A DNA stretch of 64,000 bases from DASRDZ01 sp035569495 (GCA_035569495.1 DATMMX010000028.1:1-64000); one strand, 5' to 3'; numbered from the stretch's first letter, positions 7,781-16,580 are shown. Translations and numbers: made by a program. Notes: generated by a model not told the origin, from the letters alone.

Positions 7781-9661
7781 GTGATCCTGGAGGAAATCGC
7801 GGGACCGCATGATCTGCGCGCCCTGGGGTACGCGGACATCGAGCGTCTGTGTGCGGAGATCCGCGAGTTCCTGGTCGAGGCGGTGTCGCGCACCGGCGGC
7901 CACCTCGGTCCCAACCTCGGCGTCGTCGAGCTCAGTGTGGCCATGCACCGCGTCTTCGACAGCCCGCGCGACCGGATCATCTTCGACACCGGCCACCAGG
8001 CCTACGTGCACAAGATCCTCACCGGCAGGCGCGAGCGCTTCGACACGCTGCGCCAGCTCGGCGGCCTCAGCGGCTACCCCGACCGCGACGAGTCCGAGCA
8101 CGACATGGTCGAGAACTCGCACGCCTCCACCGGCTTGAGCTACGCGCTCGCCGTGGCCACCGCACGCAGACTGCGGGGCGAGCCGGGCAAGGTGGTCTGC
8201 GTCATCGGCGACGGCGCGCTCACCGGCGGCATGGCCTACGAGGCGCTCAACAACATCGGCCACCTCAAGCCCGAGATGGTGATCATCCTCAACGACAACG
8301 GGCGTTCCTACGCGCCCACGGTCGGCGGACTGGCGGAGAACCTGGGACAGCTCCGGCTTTCGCCGAAGTACGAGGCCGCCAAGGACAAGGCGGGAACCGT
8401 GCTGCGCGGCCTGCCCGTGGTCGGCGACTCGGCGTACGACACGGCGCGGCGCATGAAGAACTCGCTGAAGCAGCTGGTCGCGCCGCATTCCATCTTCGAA
8501 ACCCTGGGCATCAAGTACGGCGGACCCATCGACGGCCACAACGTGCGCGACGTCGAGCGCGCCCTGCGCGACGCGGCGCGCTACCGCGGCCCCGTCGTCG
8601 TGCACATGGTCACCGACAAGGGGCACGGCTACGGCCCCGCCGTCGACGACGCCATCGACAAGTTCCACGGCGTGTCCAGCTTCGACCCCGAGAATGGGAC
8701 GTTCAAGGCCAAAACAACCTCGTGGACCGACCTCTTCGGCGAGGCCCTGATCGAGGCCGCGGAGCAGGACGAGCGCATCGTCGCAATCACCGCGGCGATG
8801 GCGTCGTCGACGGGACTGCTGGAGTTCGCGCGGCGCTTCCCCGAGCGCTTCTTCGACGTCGGCATCGCCGAGCAGCACGCGGTCACCTTCGCCACCGGGC
8901 TGGCGATGAGCGGCCTGCGTCCGGTGGTGTGCATCTACTCGACGTTCCTGCAGCGCGCCTTCGACCAGGTCACCTGCGACGCCTCGCTGCACCACGCGCC
9001 GGTGGTCTTCGTGCTCGACCGCGCCGGCATCACCGGCGACGACGGGCCCACCCACCACGGCATGCTCGACCTCGCCTACCTGCGCGTCATCCCCGGGATG
9101 ACGGTTTCGGCGCCGAGCGATCCCGCGGAGCTGCGCCGCCTGCTGGCCACCGGGCTGCAGCACGGCGGACCGTTCACCATCCGCTACCCGCGCGGCGCCG
9201 CGCCGGCGCGCGACGACTGCGCGCTGGAGCCGGTCGAGGTGGGGCGGATGCGCGTGCTGCGCGAGGGCGGCGACGTCGCCCTGGTGGCGGTGGGCAAGAT
9301 GGTCGCCGCCGCTTCGCAAGCTGCCGAACGGCTGGCGGCCGGCGGCGTGCGGGCGACGGTGGTGGACGCGCGCTTCGTCAAGCCGATCGACCCCGCGCTG
9401 GCGTCGCTGGCGGCGCGCCACCCCGCCGTGGTCACCGTCGAGGACGGCACCGTCCGGGGCGGCTTCGGCAGCGGCGTGCTGGAGCTGCTCGCCGCCGCCG
9501 ACGTGCACGTCCCGGTCCGTGTCCTCGGGCTTCCGGACGGCTTTGTCGAGCACGGTGCCCCGGGCACGCTGCTGAGCGGGTTCGGCCTCGACGCCGACGG
9601 CATCGCCGCCGCCGCGCGCAACCTGCTCGGCAGCCTCCCGAAAAGCGCCCTGGCGGGCTAG
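7781..9661 (+). CDS. dxs: 1-deoxy-D-xylulose-5-phosphate synthase
   Basis: A 626-residue TPP enzyme that condenses pyruvate and glyceraldehyde-3-phosphate into DXP, the first step of the MEP isoprenoid pathway. It shows SRTGGHLGPNLGVVELSVA at the N-terminus, a DTGHQAYVHKILTGR signature, the TPP/Mg motif GDGALTGGMAYEALNN, and the pyrimidine-binding segment FDVGIAEQHAVTFATGLA with the catalytic Glu. The C-terminal transketolase domain is complete and the length is normal. GTG at 7781 is chosen because TATGAT at 7769-7774 lies 6 nt upstream (leaderless-like). No other MEP genes are visible nearby. Confidence 0.97.
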   Translation: MILEEIAGPHDLRALGYADIERLCAEIREFLVEAVSRTGGHLGPNLGVVELSVAMHRVFDSPRDRIIFDTGHQAYVHKILTGRRERFDTLRQLGGLSGYPDRDESEHDMVENSHASTGLSYALAVATARRLRGEPGKVVCVIGDGALTGGMAYEALNNIGHLKPEMVIILNDNGRSYAPTVGGLAENLGQLRLSPKYEAAKDKAGTVLRGLPVVGDSAYDTARRMKNSLKQLVAPHSIFETLGIKYGGPIDGHNVRDVERALRDAARYRGPVVVHMVTDKGHGYGPAVDDAIDKFHGVSSFDPENGTFKAKTTSWTDLFGEALIEAAEQDERIVAITAAMASSTGLLEFARRFPERFFDVGIAEQHAVTFATGLAMSGLRPVVCIYSTFLQRAFDQVTCDASLHHAPVVFVLDRAGITGDDGPTHHGMLDLAYLRVIPGMTVSAPSDPAELRRLLATGLQHGGPFTIRYPRGAAPARDDCALEPVEVGRMRVLREGGDVALVAVGKMVAAASQAAERLAAGGVRATVVDARFVKPIDPALASLAARHPAVVTVEDGTVRGGFGSGVLELLAAADVHVPVRVLGLPDGFVEHGAPGTLLSGFGLDADGIAAAARNLLGSLPKSALAG

Positions 9662-9677
9662 GCGCTAGGCGCTAGGC
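9657..9677. repeat. three tandem copies of gctaggc at a convergent gene end
   Basis: The 7-base unit gctaggc occurs three times in a row, starting just before the dxs TAG stop. Because 7 is not divisible by 3, the repeats place TAG in all three plus frames. The convergent minus-strand gene uses a CTA just inside the array as its TAG stop. Confidence 0.7.
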
Positions 9678-10145
9678 GCGTCCCGGCTGAACGGGATGGC
9701 CGGGCAGCGCCTCGGCACCCGCGGCGCCGGGGAGGAGCAGCGCGGGCAGCGCGCAGGCCAGCGAGAGGAGCACGCCGCCGATCGCGAAGAGCGCGGCCCC
9801 GGCGACGTTGCCGTCGCCCGCCAGCGAGACCAGCACGGCGACGCTGCCTGCGGCGGTGATCGTCCCCAGCAGCGCGCCGACCACCGCTCCGGGCCAGCGC
9901 GCCCATCGCGCGCCGCGCAGCACGGCGGCGCTGAGCACCAGGCAGAGCACGCCGGCGGGGAAGGTGGCCAGTGCGGCGGCGGTCGGGTCGGTGGTGCACG
10001 TCGAGTGCTGCAGCGAGGTGCCCACGTAGGTGCACTGCTGCGTCCCCGCGCCGCCGAGCACGATGTAGACGCTGACGAAGAGCAGCGCCAGCGCGGGGAT
10101 GAGCAGCCCGATCCCGGCGAGCAACCTGCGGCGGCGGGGGTTCAT
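9672..10145 (-). CDS. four-TM membrane protein, unknown function
   Basis: A 157-residue protein with four predicted helices (about residues 9-30, 56-76, 84-108 and 116-140). An extracytoplasmic loop after helix 1 contains two cysteines (QQCTYVG and HSTCTTD). I do not recognise the family. A TAGCCT hexamer at 10157-10152 lies 6 nt upstream of the ATG. It is followed on the same strand by nothing and converges with dxs. The adjacent RDD-family gene lies upstream on the same strand, 9 nt away, so co-transcription with it is also possible. Confidence 0.65.
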   Translation of the reverse strand: MNPRRRRLLAGIGLLIPALALLFVSVYIVLGGAGTQQCTYVGTSLQHSTCTTDPTAAALATFPAGVLCLVLSAAVLRGARWARWPGAVVGALLGTITAAGSVAVLVSLAGDGNVAGAALFAIGGVLLSLACALPALLLPGAAGAEALPGHPVQPGRA

Positions 10146-10154
10146 GGGGGAAGG

Positions 10155-10739
10155 CTACGCCACCTTGCGCACCACGACCGTGCTGGCGAGCTTGTCGTGC
10201 AGGCCCTGCTTGCGCGGGTCGAAGGCGGCGATCAGGAAGCCGATGCCGAGGATGATCGAGGAGATGTAGTAGCCGATCCAGCGCACGATGATCTGGCCGA
10301 TGCCGGGTCGCGCGCCGTCCTCGACGCGGCGGATCTCCATGCCGAACATGCGGTGGCCGATGGTCTCACCGAGCCACGCCCAGGTGACCGGCAGGTAGAG
10401 GAAGGAGACGATGCCCCACACCGCCCACCACCACTGGCCCTCGGTGATGACGATGTTGCCGTTGCCGTAGTCGATGCCCTTGACGAAGGTGCGGCCGCCG
10501 ATGAAGAAGATGATGCCGAGCAGGATCCAGTCGACGAACACCGCGAGCACGCGCCACCAGAATCCCGCGTAGGCGAGACCGGCGGCGGGTCCGGCGACGG
10601 TCTGCTGCGGCGGGGGGCCGGACCATCCGGCCGCGGGCGAGCCGTAGGGGGCGGCGGCGTAGCCCGGGGGCGGACCCGGCGGGGGCGGCGGCACCGGCTG
10701 CGCGGACTGCGTGGGTTCGCCCGGAGCGGGGGTCTGCAT
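10155..10739 (-). CDS. RDD family membrane protein
   Basis: A 194-residue protein with a Pro/Gly/Gln-rich N-terminal 50 residues followed by an RDD domain. That domain comprises AGFWWRVLAVFVDWILLG (the R and D of RDD in helix 1), a second helix, WLGETIGHRMFGMEIRRV and a C-terminal FDPRKQGLHDKLASTVVV block, all diagnostic of the family. RDD proteins are poorly characterised membrane proteins, some linked to ion exchange. A GGGAGGA ribosome binding site precedes the ATG, and TAGCCT at 10783-10778 may be its -10 element. It is upstream of the four-TM gene on the same strand. Confidence 0.85.
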   Translation of the reverse strand: MQTPAPGEPTQSAQPVPPPPPGPPPGYAAAPYGSPAAGWSGPPPQQTVAGPAAGLAYAGFWWRVLAVFVDWILLGIIFFIGGRTFVKGIDYGNGNIVITEGQWWWAVWGIVSFLYLPVTWAWLGETIGHRMFGMEIRRVEDGARPGIGQIIVRWIGYYISSIILGIGFLIAAFDPRKQGLHDKLASTVVVRKVA

Positions 10740-10865
10740 GTGGTCGGTCCTCCCGTGATCGAGCCCGTTTGCCGCCCAGGCTAGCCCGAAAGGACCGCTG
10801 TGGATGCGGCTCGTCGCTGGAATTCTGCACGCACCCGGCCCCCGGCGTGGCGCCGAGTGCCGCGC

Positions 10866-12665
10866 TCAGTGCGCTTCGACCAGCTCGATGGAGGTGAGCG
10901 CGGCGGGGCGGCCGAGATGGTAGCCCTGCCCGTACTCGACGCCGAGCTCGACCAGCATGTCGAGGACGCGCTGGTCCTCGATGCCCTCGGCGATCACCTC
11001 GGCGCCGCTGGCCCTGGCGAAGGCGAGCGCGGCGAGGATGGTGGCGCGCGGCCCGATCTGGTCGACCCGCTGGGTGAAGCTGGTGGCGATCTTGATGAAC
11101 TCGGGGCGCGCGGCGGCCAGGGTCTCGAAGGTCGAGCGTCCTTCGCCGACGTCGTCGAGGGCGAAGCGGATGCCGTGCTCGCGATGGGCGGCGAGCACCT
11201 GCACCAGGCGGCCGATGTTGGTGACGCTCTCTCGTTCGCTGACCTCCAGCACCACGTCGTCGGGACGGCGTCCCGCCCACTTGAGCAGCAGCAGGAGCTG
11301 GTCGACGTCGTGCAGCGGGTCGAGCAGACCGGCGACGCTGACGTTGATGAAGACCGGCAGGCCCGGCGACAGACCGCTGGCCACGCCGACCACGGTGCGC
11401 CGGCAGAGATGGTCCAGCTCGCGCACCAGTCCCATGCGCTGCGCGGCGGCGAAGAGTCCCTCGACGCTGCCGCCGTTCCAGCCCGCGGGACGCGACAGCG
11501 CTTCGAATCCGGTGATGGCGCGGTCGCCGAGTCGCACCACGGGTTGGAAGACGACGTCGACGTCGCGCGACGCCAGCACGCGCAGCACCGTGTCGGCCCA
11601 GCGCGCGGCCTGGGCGAGGATGCCGTTGCCGTCGGCATCGGCGGGCGAGGGCGCCACCACCATGCGGTTGCGCCCGCGCGACTTGGCCTCGTAGAGCGCG
11701 GCGTCGCAGCGTTCCATCATGGCGACGTGCGACTCGATGCCGTCCCATTCGGCGAGGCCCGCGCTGCAGGTCAGACCGCGCGGCACCAGCTCGCGCAGCC
11801 GCTCGACGATGCCGTGCGCGGTGTCGAGCCGGCAGCCGTTGAGCAGGATGGTGAATTCCTCACCACCGTAGCGCGCCAGCACGTCGCCCGCGCGCAGCAC
11901 GGACAGCCACGACGACACGACCTGCTGGAGGATGCGGTCGCCGGCCTGGTGTCCCTGCTCGTCGTTGAAGATCTTGAAGTGGTCGAGGTCGAGCATGGCG
12001 ACGCAGAGCGGCTCGCCGTCGCGGCGCCGCCGTGAGATGCCGCGGTGCACCTCCTCGTCCCAGGCGCGCCGGTTGGGCACGCCGGTGAGCGGGTCGGTGC
12101 GCGCCAGCGACTGCACGCGGCGGATCGAGCGCTGCGTCCAGCGACCGACGACGATGACGGTGCCGACCAGCAGCAGCAGCTCGACGCCGAGGGTCCGTCC
12201 GAAGTCGCCGACCAGCGCGGTGGCGAGGGCGATCAGGCCAACCTGGAGGAACGCCTGGCCCACCTCGTAGAAGTAGAACGCGTAGAGCGCGGCCCAGACG
12301 TAGATGAAGGAGTACGCCTGCGCGCCCTCGCCGCCGAAGCGCACCGCAACACTGATCAGCAATGTGCCCATCGCGGTGAGCACCGGGTAGACCTCGGGGG
12401 GCAGCCGGTGTCCCCAGCGCCACAGCACCGCGGCGACCAGCACGGCGGACACGGCCACGCCGCCGAGCGCGGCGGGCTGGCGGCCGGGCACGCGAAGGAT
12501 CAGCGAGGCCGCGACGAGCACGCCGCCGGCGCCGTAGAGGTAGGCGCCCGCCCTGGCCATCTCCGCAGCGACCGCGGTCGGACTCGGTCGAAGCCCCGCC
12601 GCAACTCTGCGCAGCGCGACCGGAACCACCGTGGCCCAGGGTCGCGACGATCCGCTCTGGCCCAT
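10866..12665 (-). CDS. membrane-bound GGDEF-EAL cyclic di-GMP enzyme
   Basis: A 599-residue protein with several N-terminal TM helices (about residues 37-175), then a GGDEF domain and an EAL domain. The GGDEF domain has RYGGEEF with an RxxD product-inhibition site (RAGD) upstream, so diguanylate cyclase activity is plausible. The EAL domain keeps FEALSR, FINVSV, LEVSERE, ALDDVGEG, FIKIA, IAEGIE and YGQGYHLGRP. Most metal and catalytic residues are therefore present, although DDFG is DDVG. It may make or degrade c-di-GMP depending on conditions. The ATG at 12665 was chosen at the start of the membrane-domain homology; TAGAGT at 12682-12677 is a possible -10. Confidence 0.9.
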   Translation of the reverse strand: MGQSGSSRPWATVVPVALRRVAAGLRPSPTAVAAEMARAGAYLYGAGGVLVAASLILRVPGRQPAALGGVAVSAVLVAAVLWRWGHRLPPEVYPVLTAMGTLLISVAVRFGGEGAQAYSFIYVWAALYAFYFYEVGQAFLQVGLIALATALVGDFGRTLGVELLLLVGTVIVVGRWTQRSIRRVQSLARTDPLTGVPNRRAWDEEVHRGISRRRRDGEPLCVAMLDLDHFKIFNDEQGHQAGDRILQQVVSSWLSVLRAGDVLARYGGEEFTILLNGCRLDTAHGIVERLRELVPRGLTCSAGLAEWDGIESHVAMMERCDAALYEAKSRGRNRMVVAPSPADADGNGILAQAARWADTVLRVLASRDVDVVFQPVVRLGDRAITGFEALSRPAGWNGGSVEGLFAAAQRMGLVRELDHLCRRTVVGVASGLSPGLPVFINVSVAGLLDPLHDVDQLLLLLKWAGRRPDDVVLEVSERESVTNIGRLVQVLAAHREHGIRFALDDVGEGRSTFETLAAARPEFIKIATSFTQRVDQIGPRATILAALAFARASGAEVIAEGIEDQRVLDMLVELGVEYGQGYHLGRPAALTSIELVEAH

Positions 12666-12807
12666 GTTGTGGACAAACTCTAGCGCCCGGCCTGTCACGG
12701 TGCGGTGACGGGTGGTCACCCCCAGGGGCGAATCTTCGAAAGGGGTTTTCCCTTCTGTCACGGGCGCGCGATGGCGCGGGGCCGGGCGCGCTATGGTTGC
12801 GCGTGCT

Positions 12808-13587
12808 GTGAGCACTGTTGCGACTGCTGTCGACGGGCCGGTGCTGGTGGTGACCATCACCCGACCGGAGGTGCGCAACGCGGTGGACGGGCCGACCGCT
12901 GCTCTGTTGGTGTCGGCCTTCACCGCGTTCGACGCCGATCCTGCGCTGTCGGTGGCGGTGCTGTGCGGCGAAGGCGGCGTGTTCTGCGCGGGCGCTGACC
13001 TGAAGGCCGTCGCATCCGGTGACGTCGCGCGCGCCAATCGCCTGTCGCGCGAGGGCCCAGCGCCGATGGGCCCCTCGCGGATGCTGCTCTCCAAGCCGGT
13101 GATCGCCGCCGTCGAGGGCTTCGCGGTGGCGGGCGGGCTGGAGCTGGCGCTGTGGTGCGACATGCGCGTCGCCGCTGAGGACGCGGTGTTCGGCGTGTAC
13201 TGCCGGCGCTGGGGTGTCCCGCTCATCGACGGCGGCACCGTGCGCCTGCCGCGGCTGATCGGACACAGCCGCGCCATGGACATGATCCTGACCGGGCGGG
13301 GCGTCAGTGGCGCCGAGGCTTTGTCGTTCGGGCTGGCCAACCGCCTGGTCCCAGCCGGCACCGCTGTGGCTTCCGCTGTTGCCCTTGCCCACGAACTTGC
13401 GGCGCTGCCCCAGGGCTGCATGCGCTCCGACCGTCTGTCCGCGTACGAGCAGTGGGGCCTCGGCTCCTTCGACGCCGCGATGCTCAACGAGTTCGACCGC
13501 GGCCTCTCGGTCATCGAGTCCGGCGAAACCCAAGCCGGCGCGCAACGCTTCGCCGGTGGCGCCGGCCGCCACGGGACCCCCGCCTAG
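12808..13587 (+). CDS. crotonase-fold protein (enoyl-CoA hydratase/isomerase family)
   Basis: A 259-residue crotonase-superfamily protein, probably acting on an acyl-CoA. The oxyanion-hole segments GGVFCAGADL and FAVAGGLELAL are present. E112 matches the first catalytic Glu of rat enoyl-CoA hydratase (E144), but the second (E164) aligns with Cys132 in FGVYCRRWG. A simple hydratase reaction is therefore doubtful and isomerase, hydrolase or other chemistry is possible. GTG at 12808 is chosen from the family N-terminus; ATG at 12793 is an alternative, but it lies inside TATGGT (12792-12797), a likely -10. It is monocistronic before tRNA-Arg. Confidence 0.8.
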   Translation: MSTVATAVDGPVLVVTITRPEVRNAVDGPTAALLVSAFTAFDADPALSVAVLCGEGGVFCAGADLKAVASGDVARANRLSREGPAPMGPSRMLLSKPVIAAVEGFAVAGGLELALWCDMRVAAEDAVFGVYCRRWGVPLIDGGTVRLPRLIGHSRAMDMILTGRGVSGAEALSFGLANRLVPAGTAVASAVALAHELAALPQGCMRSDRLSAYEQWGLGSFDAAMLNEFDRGLSVIESGETQAGAQRFAGGAGRHGTPA

Positions 13588-13595
13588 CCCTGTGC

Positions 13596-13601
13596 TACGC
13601 T
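13596..13601 (+). promoter_or_regulatory. -10-like hexamer upstream of tRNA-Arg (TACGCT)
   Basis: TACGCT lies 18 nt upstream of the mature tRNA 5' end and just after the crotonase stop, in the position expected for a tRNA promoter. No convincing -35 was seen. Confidence 0.35.
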
Positions 13602-13619
13602 CGCGCCGCTCCCGTGCGC

Positions 13620-13692
13620 GGCCTCGTAGCTCAGTGGATAGAGCAGCGGTTTCCTAAACCGCGTGTCGCAGGTTCGATTCCTGCCGGGGCCA
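13620..13692 (+). tRNA. tRNA-Arg, anticodon CCT
   Basis: A full cloverleaf can be drawn. Acceptor GGCCTCG pairs with CGGGGCC (one G-U), the D stem is GCTC/GAGC, and the anticodon stem GCGGT/ACCGC carries loop TTCCTAA with anticodon CCT. The T stem GCAGG/CCTGC carries loop TTCGATT and the discriminator is A. It decodes AGG. The 3' CCA is not encoded, so CCA must be added by a nucleotidyltransferase. Confidence 0.97.
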
Positions 13693-13701
13693 CATCGCGG
13701 C

Positions 13702-14520
13702 TCAGCGCTCGCCCACGTAGGGATCGACGGCCGCGTCGCGAACGAATCCGGCGCTGACGAACAGGTGCTGTCCCAGCAGGTTGGTGCGCCCGATCTCGCT
13801 CAGGTGGTCGCTCGCGGCGAGGCCCGCGGCCTGGGGATCGCCGCTGGCGATGGCCTGGATCATCGTCATGTGCTCGTGCAGGCTGGCGATGCGCGCGTCC
13901 TCGCTCTCCAGCAGGCCGTGTCCTTCGGGCCTGCGCGTCAGCGTGTTCATGTGCGCGGTCCACAAGATCTCGAGCACGCCGACGATCGCCGACATCGGCT
14001 TGTTGCCGCACCCGAGCACCACCTCCTGGTGGAAACGTCGCGCCAGTGCGGCGTACTCGACGGGCTGGTCGATCACCTTGCGCGATGCCTCGACGATGCG
14101 GCGCAGCTTGGGGATGACGGTGACGCGGCGGTCCTCGCGTCGCGCGCACTCCGCCGCGCACACCGGGTCGAGCTGGCGCACCGCGTGCACCACCGCCTCG
14201 ACGGGAACCGCGGCGGCCTCCAGGTGCATCGCCAGCAGGTACGCCACCTTGTCCAGCGACGGCGGGCGCACCACCGCGCCGCCGACGCTGCCGCGTTTCA
14301 CCGCGATGAGTCCCTCGGCCTGGAGGATGCGCAGCGCCTCGCGGATCGACGCCGCGCTGACGCCGAAGTCGGCGATGAGGTCCTCCTGGCGCGGCAGCGC
14401 ATCGACGATCTCGCCGGAGATGATCTGCTGGCGCAGCTTGTCGGCGATGACCTCGGCGAGGATGGGATGCCGGACCGGGCGCGTGCGCGCCCGGACCGGC
14501 GTTGGATCAGTGCGTGGCAG
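13702..14520 (-). CDS. GntR/FadR-family transcriptional regulator, probable CTG start
   Basis: A 272-residue regulator with a winged HTH followed by an all-helical FadR C-terminal (FCD) ligand-binding domain. The HTH reads LAEVIADKLRQQI, then RQEDLIADFGVSAASIREAL and LQAEGLIAVKRGSVGG. It would be cut away if the first GTG (14301) were used. No ATG, GTG or TTG exists in frame upstream of the HTH. A strong GAGGAGG at 14536-14530 sits 9 nt before a CTG at 14520, so CTG initiation is proposed. The gene follows the ABC-importer lipoprotein by 21 nt and is likely its local regulator and that of the divergent catabolic genes. Confidence 0.85.
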   Translation of the reverse strand: MPRTDPTPVRARTRPVRHPILAEVIADKLRQQIISGEIVDALPRQEDLIADFGVSAASIREALRILQAEGLIAVKRGSVGGAVVRPPSLDKVAYLLAMHLEAAAVPVEAVVHAVRQLDPVCAAECARREDRRVTVIPKLRRIVEASRKVIDQPVEYAALARRFHQEVVLGCGNKPMSAIVGVLEILWTAHMNTLTRRPEGHGLLESEDARIASLHEHMTMIQAIASGDPQAAGLAASDHLSEIGRTNLLGQHLFVSAGFVRDAAVDPYVGER

Positions 14521-14529
14521 TGCCGCCGA

Positions 14530-14536
14530 CCTCCTC
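14530..14536 (-). promoter_or_regulatory. Shine-Dalgarno GAGGAGG deciding the GntR start
   Basis: GAGGAGG, a strong match to the anti-SD, lies between the lipoprotein stop and the GntR gene, 9 nt before an in-frame CTG. It is the main reason for placing the regulator start there. Confidence 0.65.
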
Positions 14537-14541
14537 GATTC

Positions 14542-15696
14542 TCAGCCCTTGCCGATCACGGCTTTCAGGATGGACGGATCATAGATCTGGCTGCTCGTCA
14601 GCGGCGCCGAGTAGCTGAGGACGTTGCCGACGCCGAGCCAGATCTGCTGCAGCTGGGATGCGCCGTCCGTCTTGAAGATCAGGTTGGGGTCGAACACCTG
14701 CGACGGAGCGGTGGTGACCACCGCCGCCGTCTGGTGCAGCTCCGAGGCGAGCGCGTTGAGCACCGTGGGATTGGCGTGGTAGTCACCCTGCAGGTAGGTG
14801 CGCGAGGTGCGGATCATGGCCCGCACGAAGGCCTGGGCGACGTCGGGATGCTGGGTGCGCAGCGCGCCCATCACGTAGCCGCCGAGGGTCGGCGTGCTCG
14901 TGCCCGGGATGATCAGCGGCTTGGCGTAGCCGCCGCTCTGGGCGTTCTGCCACAGCGGATCGGCGAGGAAGCCGGCGTCGATCGACTTCTGCTGCAGCGC
15001 GATCAGCTCGTTGGGACCGCCCAGCGAGGAGATCTTGACGTCCTTGATGGTGAGCTGGCACTTGGAGAGATAGCCCTGCAGGAAGAGCAGGTCCGACGCA
15101 CCAGCGCCCGCGCTGCCGCCCACAGACACGGTCAGCCCCTTCATCTTGCAGGGGTCGAACGTGCCACCCGCGGGCACCAGGTCCGTACGGATCCAGAAGC
15201 CCTGCAGGTCGGAGTCCTGGGGAACGCCGCCGGTGGCGGCGACGAAGCGGATGTCCGAGCCCGACGCCTGGGCGTTGAGGATCGCGGCGGAGACGCCGAT
15301 GGTGTACACGTCGAGCGATCCCGACTGCAGCGCGGCCACGGCCGCGGGCACCGGGATGGTGCTGATCGAGACGTCGAGGTTCTCCTTGCGGAACTCGCCG
15401 AAGTAGTCGGCCAGCAGCATGGTGTCGTAGACCTCGAGCGACACCGCGTCGGCGGCCGTGACCTTGGTCAGCTGGGCGAGCGGCTTCGGCGCCGGTGTGC
15501 CCGGGCCGGTGGCGGTGGACACGCCCGCGCTGGCCGACGAGGCAGGCGCATTCGATGCCGGAGTGTTGTTGCTGCTGCTGCCACATCCGGTGATGATGAC
15601 GACCATTGCCGTGGCGAGTGGGGCCACCACCCGCCACCTGCGCCACACAGCAATCCGTGCCCCGCCAGGCCGCTGATGGACACGATCGCTGTGCAT
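14542..15696 (-). CDS. ABC transporter substrate-binding lipoprotein (NMT1/SsuA-like)
   Basis: A 384-residue lipoprotein. A TM segment ends in a lipobox VIITGC (C38), followed by a Ser/Ala/Pro-rich linker. The periplasmic-binding fold of the NMT1/nitrate-taurine type follows: VSLEVYDTMLLADYFGEFRKE, an ALQSGSLDVYTIG hinge segment and LKAVIGKG at the C-terminus. It captures a small organic ligand outside the cell for the permease/ATPase pair; such ligands include sulfonates, nitrate, pyrimidines and aromatics. ATG at 15696 follows the permease stop by 2 nt. The catabolic neighbours suggest an aromatic or carboxylic substrate, but this is inference. Confidence 0.88.
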   Translation of the reverse strand: MHSDRVHQRPGGARIAVWRRWRVVAPLATAMVVIITGCGSSSNNTPASNAPASSASAGVSTATGPGTPAPKPLAQLTKVTAADAVSLEVYDTMLLADYFGEFRKENLDVSISTIPVPAAVAALQSGSLDVYTIGVSAAILNAQASGSDIRFVAATGGVPQDSDLQGFWIRTDLVPAGGTFDPCKMKGLTVSVGGSAGAGASDLLFLQGYLSKCQLTIKDVKISSLGGPNELIALQQKSIDAGFLADPLWQNAQSGGYAKPLIIPGTSTPTLGGYVMGALRTQHPDVAQAFVRAMIRTSRTYLQGDYHANPTVLNALASELHQTAAVVTTAPSQVFDPNLIFKTDGASQLQQIWLGVGNVLSYSAPLTSSQIYDPSILKAVIGKG

Positions 15697-15698
15697 AC

Positions 15699-16580
15699 TC
15701 AAATACCTCGTGCGGAGTTCGTGGATGCCCACGGCACCACGAATCGGGTGAGCAGTCTGACGAGCCGGATCATGACCAGGCCGAGCACGGCCACGACCAC
15801 GATTCCGACGTACATCTTGGTGGCAAGGAAGAGCGACCAGGACAGCCAGATCATGTTGCCGATGCCGTCGCTGCCCATGACGAACTCGACACCGACCATG
15901 ACCAGCACGGACACGCCTGCGGACAGTTGCAGCGCCACCATCATTCCGGGCAGTGCGGCGGGCAGCAGGACGTGGCGGAACATCTGCCAGCGCGTCGCCC
16001 CGAACGACGACGCCACCTCACGGTAGCCCTCGCCGACGGCGACGATCGCCTCCATGGTCGAGATCCACATGAAGAAGAACACCGACACGGCGATGGAGAG
16101 GTCGATGGGCACCTCGCCGAGTCCGAAGATGAGCAGGAACACCGGCAGCAGCGCCAGCTTCGGCACCGTGTACAGCGCGGACAGCAGGGGATCGAGCGCC
16201 GCGCGCACCAGGTGGCTCATGCCCATGACCAGTCCGACGATGGCGCCGGACGCGACTCCGAGGGCCAGCCCGATGGTGACCCGCTCCAGGCTGATGGCGA
16301 GGTTGCTCTGCAGCTCCCCGGACTTGACCAGGCTGACCGCCTCGGCGACGATCGAGCTCGGCGCGGGGAAGAACTGCACCCGGAAGACGCCGCGGTCGGC
16401 GAACAGCTCCCACAGCCCGATGAGGACGATCGGCACACCCCACGCCAGCGAGGTGTCGATCAGGCGACGCCGCCGCTGGTAGCGGCGGGGTTGCAGCTCG
16501 GCGAGCCCGGGCGAGCGGCGCAGCACGGTGGCCGTTGCGTCGGCGGTCGCGCCGCGGCGGCGGTGGGCGGCGATGCTCAT
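15699..16580 (-). CDS. ABC transporter permease (SsuC/TauC/NrtB type)
   Basis: A 293-residue inner-membrane permease with about six helices. The EAA-loop (EVASSFGATRWQMFRHVLLPAALPGMM, residues roughly 195-220) that docks on the ATPase is clear. It matches the BPD_transp_1 family used by taurine/nitrate/aliphatic sulfonate importers. The ATG at 16580 overlaps the ATPase stop as ATGA, and the lipoprotein gene follows directly, so the order ATPase-permease-binding protein forms one transcript running leftwards. Confidence 0.92.
   Translation of the reverse strand: MSIAAHRRRGATADATATVLRRSPGLAELQPRRYQRRRRLIDTSLAWGVPIVLIGLWELFADRGVFRVQFFPAPSSIVAEAVSLVKSGELQSNLAISLERVTIGLALGVASGAIVGLVMGMSHLVRAALDPLLSALYTVPKLALLPVFLLIFGLGEVPIDLSIAVSVFFFMWISTMEAIVAVGEGYREVASSFGATRWQMFRHVLLPAALPGMMVALQLSAGVSVLVMVGVEFVMGSDGIGNMIWLSWSLFLATKMYVGIVVVAVLGLVMIRLVRLLTRFVVPWASTNSARGI

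Noticed and set aside
5975..9553. Very long minus-strand open frame across dxs and the LLM gene
   Set aside because: It is antisense to genes with clear homology, which explains the lack of stops in high-GC sequence. Only the SirB1-like part at 5975-6784 has family motifs.
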